In this document: in pieces, positions 16,853 to 24,939 of the stretch | Numbering within the stretch: the first letter of the stretch is position 1 | Layout of the letters: each line of letters opens with the position of its first letter | Assembly: GCA_002319795.1 (NCBI GenBank) | Contig: DCFU01000043.1 | Coordinates: 1 to 64,000, forward strand | From: Megamonas sp. UBA1796 | Lineage (GTDB): Bacteria > Bacillota > Negativicutes > Selenomonadales > Selenomonadaceae | Direction: 5' to 3' | DNA length: 64,000 bases | Made by a program: the position numbers and the translations under genes | Notes under the pieces: generated by a model | Databases searched by the model: none | Told to the model about the DNA's origin: nothing | The model's input: the letters and a program-made list of their open reading frames with translations, nothing else

Positions 16853-18145
16853 ATGTTTTTTACTAAAAAAACGGATGCAGCAGTTCCTGCAGGGCATTAT
16901 GACATGTCGGATGATATTACAAAGATTTTATTGGCAATGAGTACAACGGAAATAGGTTATTTAAAAAAGATTGAACCGGTAATCAAAGAAAATCTTCAGG
17001 CGATTACAGATCAGTTTTATAGTCAAATTACGGCAGTTCCAGAAATAAAAATCTTTATAAGTAAACATTCTTCGCTGGAGAAACTAAAACAGACGTTTCG
17101 GACTTTTTTGTCCATGATGTATGAGACCAATATAAATAAACAATATATTGAACGAATTTATAAAATAGGTGAAATTCATAATCAGATAAAGCTTCCTGCG
17201 GAATGGTTTTCTATGTCCTTTGGAGTATTGGAGCAAATTATTTATCCATATATTTTTTCGGCATATAACAAAGATGTGGACCAATTGATGAAAATTTGTA
17301 TGGCATTATCGCATCATACGCAGTTTATACAAGCACTTGTTATGCACACGTTTATTCGAGAGTATGTTTTAGATTTGAAAAATACTATGGATAAAGAAGA
17401 AAAATTCTTAGAGAAGCAAACCGATCTTCTACAGCATATTCAGGAGATGTCAGAATCTTTAGCTGCTATGGCGCAGGAGATGACTTCATCAACAGAATCC
17501 ATGGTAGAAAGTGTGGGTCATATAAAAGATTCTGCTGATAGTGTGAAAGAACAATCCAATACAACAAATACATTGGCTGTTCATGGGGAAACTATGACGA
17601 AAAAAATCATTCATGATCTAAATTTGCTGACAGGTCAGGTTGATCAAATGAAGGGGCGGTTGGAAGCACTCAATGAAAGTAGCAGCTCGGTAAATAAAAT
17701 TACTAATACAATTACCAATATTGCAGCGCAAACGAATCTATTAGCACTTAATGCGGCTATTGAAGCAGCCAGAGCAGGGAATGCTGGGCGCGGTTTTGCG
17801 GTTGTTGCAGATGAAGTTCGTAAATTAGCTGAACAAAGCAGCAGTTCTGCCAGTGAGATACATGAGCTGATTATCCATAATACAGAATCTACTGGTAATG
17901 TAGTAGAGAATATGGATAATCAGAATGCGCTTTTAGGTAACATTGTGCAGGATATTAGTAAAAGCATGACGGAAATGACACAAATCACGGAAGCAACCGA
18001 AGAAAATCATAGGCAGGTTTTATCTATTGATGCATCATTGGGAACACTTTCAGCTACGGCAAGAGATATAGAGCAAGTATCAGAAGAAGTAGCAAAGTCA
18101 GCAACAACGCTATTCCATAAAGTCGAAAGCCATAGAGACGAATAA
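16853..18145 (+). CDS. Globin-coupled methyl-accepting chemotaxis protein (HemAT-like)
   Basis: A 430-residue soluble chemoreceptor. Residues about 15-180 form a protoglobin-type sensor. The segment KIGEIHNQIKLPAEWF carries the expected proximal heme histidine. A coiled-coil linker follows (about 185-230), then the MCP signalling hairpin with the conserved tip NIAAQTNLLALNAAIEAARA. No membrane segment is present, as in HemAT. It should bind O2, NO or CO through heme and signal to CheA. I use ATG 16853, five bases after GGGGGATT; the earlier ATG 16838 precedes that site. CheR, its likely modifying methyltransferase, is encoded 0.7 kb downstream. Confidence 0.88.
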   Translation: MFFTKKTDAAVPAGHYDMSDDITKILLAMSTTEIGYLKKIEPVIKENLQAITDQFYSQITAVPEIKIFISKHSSLEKLKQTFRTFLSMMYETNINKQYIERIYKIGEIHNQIKLPAEWFSMSFGVLEQIIYPYIFSAYNKDVDQLMKICMALSHHTQFIQALVMHTFIREYVLDLKNTMDKEEKFLEKQTDLLQHIQEMSESLAAMAQEMTSSTESMVESVGHIKDSADSVKEQSNTTNTLAVHGETMTKKIIHDLNLLTGQVDQMKGRLEALNESSSSVNKITNTITNIAAQTNLLALNAAIEAARAGNAGRGFAVVADEVRKLAEQSSSSASEIHELIIHNTESTGNVVENMDNQNALLGNIVQDISKSMTEMTQITEATEENHRQVLSIDASLGTLSATARDIEQVSEEVAKSATTLFHKVESHRDE

Positions 18146-18179
18146 TATGCCAAAAAATTTGTTTCATGATTGAATAATG

Positions 18180-18208
18180 TTGAAATTTTCACAAAATAAA
18201 TTTATAAT
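18180..18208 (+). promoter_or_regulatory. Promoter of hsp20
   Basis: TTGAAA, a 17-base spacer and consensus TATAAT lie 36 bases before the ATG. No CIRCE inverted repeat is seen. Confidence 0.7.
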
Positions 18209-18243
18209 AAGGATAGAATTTATTTTGAGGGAGGCGGTTTTGT

Positions 18244-18687
18244 ATGTTTCGTATTTTACCATTCAATATTCGTAATAATGCAGAAAAAGGTAAGGAACTG
18301 GTGGAAAATCTTGTAGATGCTTTCATGGAACAGCCTATGAACCCTTTTGGCAGAGTCAGCGGGGCGTTGTCTTCTTTCCGGGTGGATGTCATAGATGCTG
18401 AGGAGCATTATGAAGTAAGGGCAGAGCTCCCGGGATTCTCCAAAGAAGATATTACACTTGCCTATGAGGAGAATAAATATCTTACCATTCAGGCGGAGCA
18501 TCCGGATGAGGATATGGGTTTGAAGTATATATGTCATGAGCGGCGCACGGGAAGGTTCGAACGTTCCTTCCTTGTCGATGGAATCAGGGAAGATATGATA
18601 TCGGCAGAATTTAATAATGGCATCCTGTGTGTTATTTTGCCTAAGCATAGAGAGGAAAAGGCCAGGAAAGTCATTGATATTGGCTGA
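18244..18687 (+). CDS. Hsp20/alpha-crystallin small heat-shock protein
   Basis: A 147-residue ATP-independent holdase. The alpha-crystallin domain spans about 40-140 (FRVDVIDAEEHYEVRAELPG, then ERRTGRFERSFLVD and FNNGILCVILPK, where the A-x-x-x-N-G-x-L motif is read). The C-terminus lacks a clear I-x-I tail, ending KARKVIDIG, where VIDI may serve. A GGGAGGCGG ribosome site precedes the ATG. It is transcribed alone between its own promoter and terminator. Confidence 0.9.
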   Translation: MFRILPFNIRNNAEKGKELVENLVDAFMEQPMNPFGRVSGALSSFRVDVIDAEEHYEVRAELPGFSKEDITLAYEENKYLTIQAEHPDEDMGLKYICHERRTGRFERSFLVDGIREDMISAEFNNGILCVILPKHREEKARKVIDIG

Positions 18688-18695
18688 TAAATGGG

Positions 18696-18729
18696 CGGTG
18701 TGTGGCGTAGAAGTCATGCACCGTTTTTT
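18696..18729 (+). terminator. Terminator after hsp20
   Basis: CGGTGTGTG pairs (with two wobble pairs) with CATGCACCG across a 10-base loop, followed by TTTTTT. Confidence 0.8.
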
Positions 18730-18840
18730 GGAAAAATTTTTCTTTTAACAGGATTTTTGCTGCTGCAGGTGGAAATACTATATAGTTGAGTAACTTTTAT
18801 ATTTAGAAGTTGAAATTAAATTATCATCGGAGGGGTTCCC

Positions 18841-19623
18841 ATGATTGACGAACGCGATTGGGTAGAGTTTAAGCGCAAGCTGAAGATAAAGACGGAGATA
18901 GATCTGGATCTTTATAAGGCACCACAGATGCAGCGGCGGATTGGTAATCTTATGACACGCAATGGATTTGATACATATTGTGCGTATTTTGAGCATGTCG
19001 TAAAGAATCGGGATGAGTTAGCGTCTTTTATTGAATATCTGACGATCAATGTGTCTGAGTTTTTCCGTACACCGGAAAAGTTTTCCAAACTGGAAACGGA
19101 TGTTATTCCAGAGCTTTTGAAGCACTCGCCAAAACTTAATATCTGGAGTGCCGGTTGCTCCATTGGCGCTGAGCCATATTCTCTTGCTATGATTATGAAG
19201 GAAATGACACCTGGCAGACAGCACCGTATTCTCGCGAGTGATCTCGATATTGAAATTTTATCAAAGGCAAAGCAGGGAACTTATACGGCAAATGAGCTTA
19301 AAAGTATATCACCACAGCGTCTTGCAAAGTACTTTGACAAGGTAGACGGCAAATATGTGGTAAAAGATGATATAAAGTCCTGTATAGAATTCAAACGGCA
19401 TAATCTGTTGAAGGATTCTTTTGAAACGGGATTTGATCTGATTTTGTGCCGGAATGTTGTTATTTACTTTACGGAAGAGGCTAAGGATCAGCTTTATGCC
19501 AGTTTTTTCCGGGCATTAAAGCCTGGAGGCATTCTTTTCGTAGGTGCGACAGAGGCTATTTTGAACTTTCGTACGATGGGCTATACGAGTTATCAGCCGT
19601 TTTTCTACCAGAAACCAATTTGA
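18841..19623 (+). CDS. cheR: Chemotaxis protein methyltransferase CheR
   Basis: A 260-residue SAM-dependent methyltransferase that methylates glutamates on chemoreceptors. The N-terminal helical domain (about 1-75) precedes the Rossmann domain. The SAM-binding motif WSAGCSIGAEPYSLAM lies near 101-116 and the LILCRNVVIYF motif near 200. The C-terminal GATEAI segment is typical. GGAGGGG lies before the ATG. The likely substrate is the HemAT-like receptor encoded nearby. No cheA, cheB or cheY is present in this window. Confidence 0.93.
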   Translation: MIDERDWVEFKRKLKIKTEIDLDLYKAPQMQRRIGNLMTRNGFDTYCAYFEHVVKNRDELASFIEYLTINVSEFFRTPEKFSKLETDVIPELLKHSPKLNIWSAGCSIGAEPYSLAMIMKEMTPGRQHRILASDLDIEILSKAKQGTYTANELKSISPQRLAKYFDKVDGKYVVKDDIKSCIEFKRHNLLKDSFETGFDLILCRNVVIYFTEEAKDQLYASFFRALKPGGILFVGATEAILNFRTMGYTSYQPFFYQKPI

Positions 19624-19651
19624 GCTAGAACTGGAAATCGGAGGTCTTTTT

Positions 19652-20626
19652 ATGTATGCAAATCAACAGATGGAGCAAATCAGCCGGGAAAATCTGGCTG
19701 AGCTGCAGATGAGACGCTTGCAAAAAACATTGAAGTGGGCCTTCGAAAAGAGTGCATTTTATAGCAATAAGCTGCAGGAGGAAGGTATCTCACCGGATAA
19801 TATCACAGCATTGGATGATGTCCAAAAACTTCCGTTCACACTTAATACAGAAATCATGCAGAAGCCGTTGGATTTTTTGACGCTTCCCCTGAGCAGCATT
19901 ATGCGTATACACATGGGAGATTCTTCCAGAAAACTCATCAAAATGTATACGAATAATGATATTGCGCAAAATGTCGAACTTATGACGCGGGCACTGGTTG
20001 CATCAGGGATTACACGTGCTTCTGTGGTAGGAATCCTCGGTGATTTTTCGGACAGCCGTATCATGGATGTTCAGTATGCTCTCGAGTTGTTGGGGGCGAC
20101 TGTTGTTCCTATGGGAGTTGCCTATGAAAAAGCGATACCGCTTATGGAAATGTCGGGTATAGATACGCTGATTTGTGCGGCACGGTATCTCATTCAATTT
20201 ATTGTTCAGATGCAGGCAGCTGGTGAGGATATTGCGGATCGGCATCTGCTCCGGATACTTTGTCTGAATGAGAATATACAGAACTCATTGCGGCGTCATA
20301 TTGAGCGGCGTATGAACACACAGGTCTATGACCTCTTTGCTCCCTGCGAGCTTGGATGCAATGGGATGCTGTTTCAATGCAGCGAACGACGCGGCCAGCA
20401 TTTGGCAGAGGATTGTTTTTATGCTGAAGTCGTTGAGTTTGGGAACAAGCGTGTTATAGAGGGATATTCTCAGATGGGTGAGCTTGTGGTGACGACGTTG
20501 GCGGCGGAGGCGATGCCGCTGATACGTTTTCGTACGGGCCAGGCAGTCATGCGGCTGGAAGAGCCGTGTACCTGTGGACGCACGCTGGTACGTCTGGCGA
20601 CGCCTGTTGGTATCACCAACACATAA
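19652..20626 (+). CDS. PaaK-like adenylate-forming domain protein lacking the P-loop and C-terminal lid
   Basis: The 324-residue product follows phenylacetate-CoA ligase collinearly: AFYSNKLQEEGISPDNI, LQKLPFT-like VQKLPFT, RIHMGDSS, MYTNNDI, LELLGATVVPMG, and CTCGRTLVRL near the end. The ATP-binding loop of the family (SSGTTGKP) is replaced by GDSSRKLI, and the protein stops about 100 residues early, so the mobile lid domain is absent. It is therefore probably unable to adenylate and may be a binding or regulatory relic. It follows cheR by 28 bases with its own AGGTC-type ribosome site, and a perfect terminator follows it. The frame is intact, which argues for a selected function. Confidence 0.65.
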   Translation: MYANQQMEQISRENLAELQMRRLQKTLKWAFEKSAFYSNKLQEEGISPDNITALDDVQKLPFTLNTEIMQKPLDFLTLPLSSIMRIHMGDSSRKLIKMYTNNDIAQNVELMTRALVASGITRASVVGILGDFSDSRIMDVQYALELLGATVVPMGVAYEKAIPLMEMSGIDTLICAARYLIQFIVQMQAAGEDIADRHLLRILCLNENIQNSLRRHIERRMNTQVYDLFAPCELGCNGMLFQCSERRGQHLAEDCFYAEVVEFGNKRVIEGYSQMGELVVTTLAAEAMPLIRFRTGQAVMRLEEPCTCGRTLVRLATPVGITNT

Positions 20627-20651
20627 GATAGCAATGAAATGATAATGTTGT

Positions 20652-20687
20652 CACACAAAAAGCCTGCTTTTGCAGGCTTTTTGTGTG
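20652..20687 (+). terminator. Strong terminator after the cheR/PaaK-like unit
   Basis: CACACAAAAAGCCTGC and its complement form a 16-bp perfect stem with a four-T loop and an internal T5 run. It separates this unit from sbcD, whose start is 24 bases downstream. Confidence 0.9.
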
Positions 20688-20710
20688 ATATTGCGGAAGG
20701 AGAGGTTGTT

Positions 20711-21865
20711 TTGCGATTCATCCATACTGCTGACTGGCATCTGGGGCGTCTGTTCCATGGGCAGCATCTTACAGGAGAGCAGTCGTATCTATTAGACGAT
20801 TTTTTACGTATGGTTACGGATAGCCGTGCTGAGGCTGTGCTTATTGCTGGTGATATCTATGACCGGGCGGTGCCTCCTACGGAGGCTGTTGAGCTTTTCG
20901 ATGAGGTGCTGGCCAGACTGCTGCTCGAAAAAAAGGTGCCGGTTTTTTTCATCGCGGGTAACCATGATAGTGCGCAGCGTCTGGGTTTTGCAAGCCGGAT
21001 TCTGGATAAGCAGGGCCTTTTTGTACGTGGACAGCTCGAAACTGATTTGCAGCCCTTTATCTTGCAGGATCAATTTGGTCCTGTCTATTTCCAGCTCTAT
21101 CCATATATGGAGCCGGCACTCGTGCGTGCGGTGTTTGGCAGGGAAGAGCTCATGGATTTTGACGCGGCTACGGGGTATGTCATTGCCGCAGGACGCAAAA
21201 CAATTCCGGCGGGAGCACGCTGCGTGGCTGTAGCGCATGCCTTTATAGCAGGCGGCCAGACAACAGAATCGGAACGGCCTCTGTTGGTGGGGGGATCCAG
21301 CAATGTAAGCCCGGAGTATTTTCGTGGTTACAGCTATACGGCGTTGGGACATCTGCACAACCCACAGCAGGCAGGTGCTGCGTCTATACGTTATAGCGGA
21401 TCACTCATGAAATACTCTTTCGCGGAAGCCGACCAGCAAAAGGGATTATCGGTGGTTGAGCTTGACGGGGCGGGCAGCACCAATGTTGAATTTTTACCGT
21501 TGGTGCCGAAGCATGATGTGTGCCGTGTACGCGGTTATTTTGATGAGATACTTTCCGACAGGGAACGATATCCGAAAACAGAGGATTATATGCTGGTAGA
21601 GCTTCTCGATACAGAGGCTATTCTCGATGTGCATGGGAAGCTGGCGGATGTTTATCCGAATCTTATGCAGATCGATCGGCCCAACCTGAATCGGGGTGGT
21701 GAGCTGAAGGCACCGGATCATCTACGCAGAAATAAATCGGAAGCGGAGCTTTTTCAGGATTTTTTCTTAGAGATGACAGGCGAGGCTATGAATGCTGAGC
21801 AGGATAAGGTGCTTGTGGAGAGTATGGAGGAGATTTTTCGCGCGATGAGGGAGGGAAAGGCATGA
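20711..21865 (+). CDS. sbcD: Nuclease SbcCD subunit D
   Basis: A 384-residue Mre11-type metallophosphoesterase. The start is TTG 20711, behind GGAAGGAGAGG; earlier in-frame ATGs lie before or in the terminator hairpin. Phosphoesterase motifs are intact: HTADWHLGR, AGDIYDR, AGNHDS, and a later GHLHNP plus YSGS. With SbcC it forms an ATP-dependent complex that opens hairpins and processes protein-blocked or broken DNA ends. It overlaps sbcC by four bases (ATGA). Confidence 0.95.
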   Translation: MRFIHTADWHLGRLFHGQHLTGEQSYLLDDFLRMVTDSRAEAVLIAGDIYDRAVPPTEAVELFDEVLARLLLEKKVPVFFIAGNHDSAQRLGFASRILDKQGLFVRGQLETDLQPFILQDQFGPVYFQLYPYMEPALVRAVFGREELMDFDAATGYVIAAGRKTIPAGARCVAVAHAFIAGGQTTESERPLLVGGSSNVSPEYFRGYSYTALGHLHNPQQAGAASIRYSGSLMKYSFAEADQQKGLSVVELDGAGSTNVEFLPLVPKHDVCRVRGYFDEILSDRERYPKTEDYMLVELLDTEAILDVHGKLADVYPNLMQIDRPNLNRGGELKAPDHLRRNKSEAELFQDFFLEMTGEAMNAEQDKVLVESMEEIFRAMREGKA

Positions 21866-24800
21866 GACCCATCAGGCTGAGTTTTGCAGCATTTGGCTCC
21901 TATGAGAAAAAGACGACAATCGATTTCAGAGAACTTCGCAAGCATGCTTTTTTTCTTATTCATGGTGCGACGGGCGCGGGAAAGACGACGATACTCGACG
22001 CAATATGTTTTGCACTTTATGGGGATGCCAGCGGTGAGAACCGCGAGGTTCGGATGCTCAGGAACGAACAGGCCGGAATGGATGAGGCAACCTGGGTCGA
22101 ACTGGATTTCATGCTGGGCGCAAAACGCTATTTTATCTGGCGCAGTCCGGAGCAGCTTCGTTTGAAGAAGCGCGGTGAGGGTACTACGATCAGTACGGCA
22201 GAAGCCTTACTTTATGCCTTTGAAGGTGAAGAAAAAAAGCTTCTTGTTGAAGGTTACTTGAATGTAACGGCAAAGGTAGAAGAACTACTGGGTTTTAAAA
22301 GCAGTCAGTTCCGTCAGGTAGTATTGCTGCCGCAGGGAGAGTTCCTGCGGCTTTTGCTGGCAAAATCGAATGAGCGTCAGGAAATTATGGAGGTTCTTTT
22401 CAATACGGAGATATATCGTGGGATTGAAGAGGGTCTGAAGAAAAAGGCGCGGGATATTGAAAAAAAGCATGAGGAAATAAAACAGCGGCATGCTATGCTG
22501 CTGGTAGATGAAGGGGCTTCATCACTGGAAGAATTCGCTTTACTGCTTCGTCAGAAGGAAGTGCGCTGGCAGGAATTGCAGGAAAAAGTGCAGGCAAAAC
22601 AACAGCTTCGTGAGACCATGCAGCAAAATGAGCAGCAGGCCCGCCAGATAGAAAATCGTTTTGTCATTCGCGAAACTGCGGAAAAAGAGGCGGAATCTTG
22701 TAAAGAGAAGCTGCCGGATTTTACCCGGTTCAAGGAGCGTTATGAGACAGCAGAACGTGCAGCTGCTCTATCGGATATTGCGCGCGAGTGCCGCAGGGCA
22801 GACGATGAATATGCTGCAAAAGGAAAATATCTGGAAGAAATGCAGGCAAGGCAGGCAAAGCTGCAGCAGGAACTCAAGCAGGTACAGCATCGTTATGAAG
22901 CAGAACTTGCCAGAGATCCTTTGCGTAAGGAACTTGAAAAAAAACTCAATAAGCTTGTTGAATATCGTACATTATCTGCCGCTGTTATGGAGGCTGAACG
23001 TGAAGTAGAGCAGCAGTCAGCGGCGGCAAAGCGCGCTATGGAGCAAAAAAAGATCAGGGAAGAGGAACGGACTTCTTTGGATCAATGCCGAACAGAGCTT
23101 CAGATACGCCTGAGTGAGACCATGTTGCTGGCAGGAGAGGAAAAAGCTGCGGCGATGGAGGTTGAAAATCTGCAGAAAGAACAGCTGCGAGCAGCTGAGG
23201 CGGAAGAATATGAGAAAAAGCGGCAGGAAATGGCCATAACCGCAAAAGCGGCACAGGAGGCGTTAAAAAGGGATGAAGAGGAATACAGCTGTCGGCGTGC
23301 CCGGCTTGAGCGTTTACAGCATCTTTTTGCTGAAGGCCAGGCTGCATTGCTTGCGGCCGGACTGCAGGAAGATCAGCCGTGTCCGGTCTGCGGCTCCAGG
23401 GAGCATCCTTGCCCTGCGATATCGCAGGCTATTGTTCCAGATGAGGCAGAGATAAAAGATGCCCAGGCTGGTTTGCAGCGATGGGATGAGCGGCGAAAAA
23501 AAACGGCGCAATTCCATCTTGAGGCTGAGAATGCGCTGGCAGCTGCGATAAGCCGTGCGGAACAGAGCAGACAACAGCTTTGTGATGTGCGGCGTACGCC
23601 TGAGGTGATTGGAAAAGAACTCGCGGAGGCGCGGGAACAAGCTATGAAAGCTGTACAGGCAGTGAAACAAAAGGAGATACTAGTCAAACGCATGGAAGAA
23701 ATCCAAAAGCGGCTGGCAGCGGCGGCGCAGTTTGTACAGACGGCAGAAGCGGAGGTTTTCCGTGCAGAGGGTGGCTATCATACGGCGCTGGGTGCGTTGC
23801 AGGAGAAGCGCAAGCTGTTGCCGGAGGAATATCGTGATAGCGGAGTGTTACAGCGTTCTGAAGAGGAATGCACTGTTCGGCTGCAGACTATGCAGGAAGC
23901 CTTGCAAGGTGCGGAGAAATCTTTACATGCGCTGCAGGAAACACTGGCGGCATTGAACGCTGCCAAAGGTGCAGCAGAAAAGGCATGGACTGAGAGTATG
24001 GAGAAGATGGAGCGACTGCAGAAGGAGTTCGTTTCACGCCGTGTGCAGGCCGGTTTTGCAACGGCGGAGCTTTATGAAGCGGCACTTGCAGAGCAGTGGT
24101 CGGACGGCGATTACCGCCAGCGTGTGAAGCAGCACATCCGCGATTTTGAGGATCGTTATACAGCCGCACAGGCGGCTGTGCAAAAGGCCGTGGCGGAGAC
24201 AGAACATCTCGTGCGTCCAGACCTTGAAGCCGCAGCTAAAGCCCGTCAGGCGGCTGATAATGCCTGGACGGAGAGTTATGGAGAGGCGCAGAAGCTGTCG
24301 GCGGATCTACAGCGAGGCAGGGCGAAGGAAAAGCAGCTGCAGGTCATTGCGGCACGGGCGGAAAGTATTGGACTCGCATATCGTTCTATTGGACGCTTGT
24401 CTGAAGTAGCCAATGGCAAAAACGCGCATGGCATTACCTTCCAGCGTTATGTGTTGCGTTCTTTGTTGCACGATGTCATTGATGCGGCTAATGAACGGCT
24501 GCTGGTCATGAGCCGGGGACAGTATCAGCTACAGCCCGGCGAACGTGCACGAAAAAATATGGCAGGCGGTCTGGATATAGAGGTATTTGACGAGTATACA
24601 GGGTATGCGCGTTCTGTGGCAACGCTTTCAGGCGGAGAATCTTTTCTGGCATCGCTTTCACTGGCTCTGGGGTTAGCGGATGTGGTGCAGAGCTATGCGG
24701 GAGGCATACGTCTCGATACGATTTTTATTGATGAAGGTTTTGGTACGCTTGATTCGGAGACACTGGACGTGGCAATCGACACACTCATCGAATTGCAGAA

Positions 24801-24918
24801 AAGTGGCCGGCTCGTCGGAATCATCTCGCATGTTGAAGAGCTCCGGGAGCATATTGGAGCTTGTCTTGAGGTCTCAAAGACAAGGGACGGCAGTACGGCG
24901 CGGTTCATAGTAGATTGA
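21862..24918 (+). CDS. sbcC: Nuclease SbcCD subunit C
   Basis: A 1,018-residue SMC-like ATPase. Walker A is GATGAGKTTILDAI (about 35-48). Long coiled coils flank a zinc hook CPVCGSREHPC near residue 509, whose CxxC dimerises two molecules through zinc. The C-terminal lobe has the ABC signature LSGGESFLASLSLALGLAD and the Walker B IDEGFGTLD. It powers SbcD. Coupled to sbcD by overlap and followed 21 bases later by addB. Confidence 0.95.
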   Translation: MRPIRLSFAAFGSYEKKTTIDFRELRKHAFFLIHGATGAGKTTILDAICFALYGDASGENREVRMLRNEQAGMDEATWVELDFMLGAKRYFIWRSPEQLRLKKRGEGTTISTAEALLYAFEGEEKKLLVEGYLNVTAKVEELLGFKSSQFRQVVLLPQGEFLRLLLAKSNERQEIMEVLFNTEIYRGIEEGLKKKARDIEKKHEEIKQRHAMLLVDEGASSLEEFALLLRQKEVRWQELQEKVQAKQQLRETMQQNEQQARQIENRFVIRETAEKEAESCKEKLPDFTRFKERYETAERAAALSDIARECRRADDEYAAKGKYLEEMQARQAKLQQELKQVQHRYEAELARDPLRKELEKKLNKLVEYRTLSAAVMEAEREVEQQSAAAKRAMEQKKIREEERTSLDQCRTELQIRLSETMLLAGEEKAAAMEVENLQKEQLRAAEAEEYEKKRQEMAITAKAAQEALKRDEEEYSCRRARLERLQHLFAEGQAALLAAGLQEDQPCPVCGSREHPCPAISQAIVPDEAEIKDAQAGLQRWDERRKKTAQFHLEAENALAAAISRAEQSRQQLCDVRRTPEVIGKELAEAREQAMKAVQAVKQKEILVKRMEEIQKRLAAAAQFVQTAEAEVFRAEGGYHTALGALQEKRKLLPEEYRDSGVLQRSEEECTVRLQTMQEALQGAEKSLHALQETLAALNAAKGAAEKAWTESMEKMERLQKEFVSRRVQAGFATAELYEAALAEQWSDGDYRQRVKQHIRDFEDRYTAAQAAVQKAVAETEHLVRPDLEAAAKARQAADNAWTESYGEAQKLSADLQRGRAKEKQLQVIAARAESIGLAYRSIGRLSEVANGKNAHGITFQRYVLRSLLHDVIDAANERLLVMSRGQYQLQPGERARKNMAGGLDIEVFDEYTGYARSVATLSGGESFLASLSLALGLADVVQSYAGGIRLDTIFIDEGFGTLDSETLDVAIDTLIELQKSGRLVGIISHVEELREHIGACLEVSKTRDGSTARFIVD

Positions 24919-24939
24919 GTGTTTTTAAGGGGGAATTTC

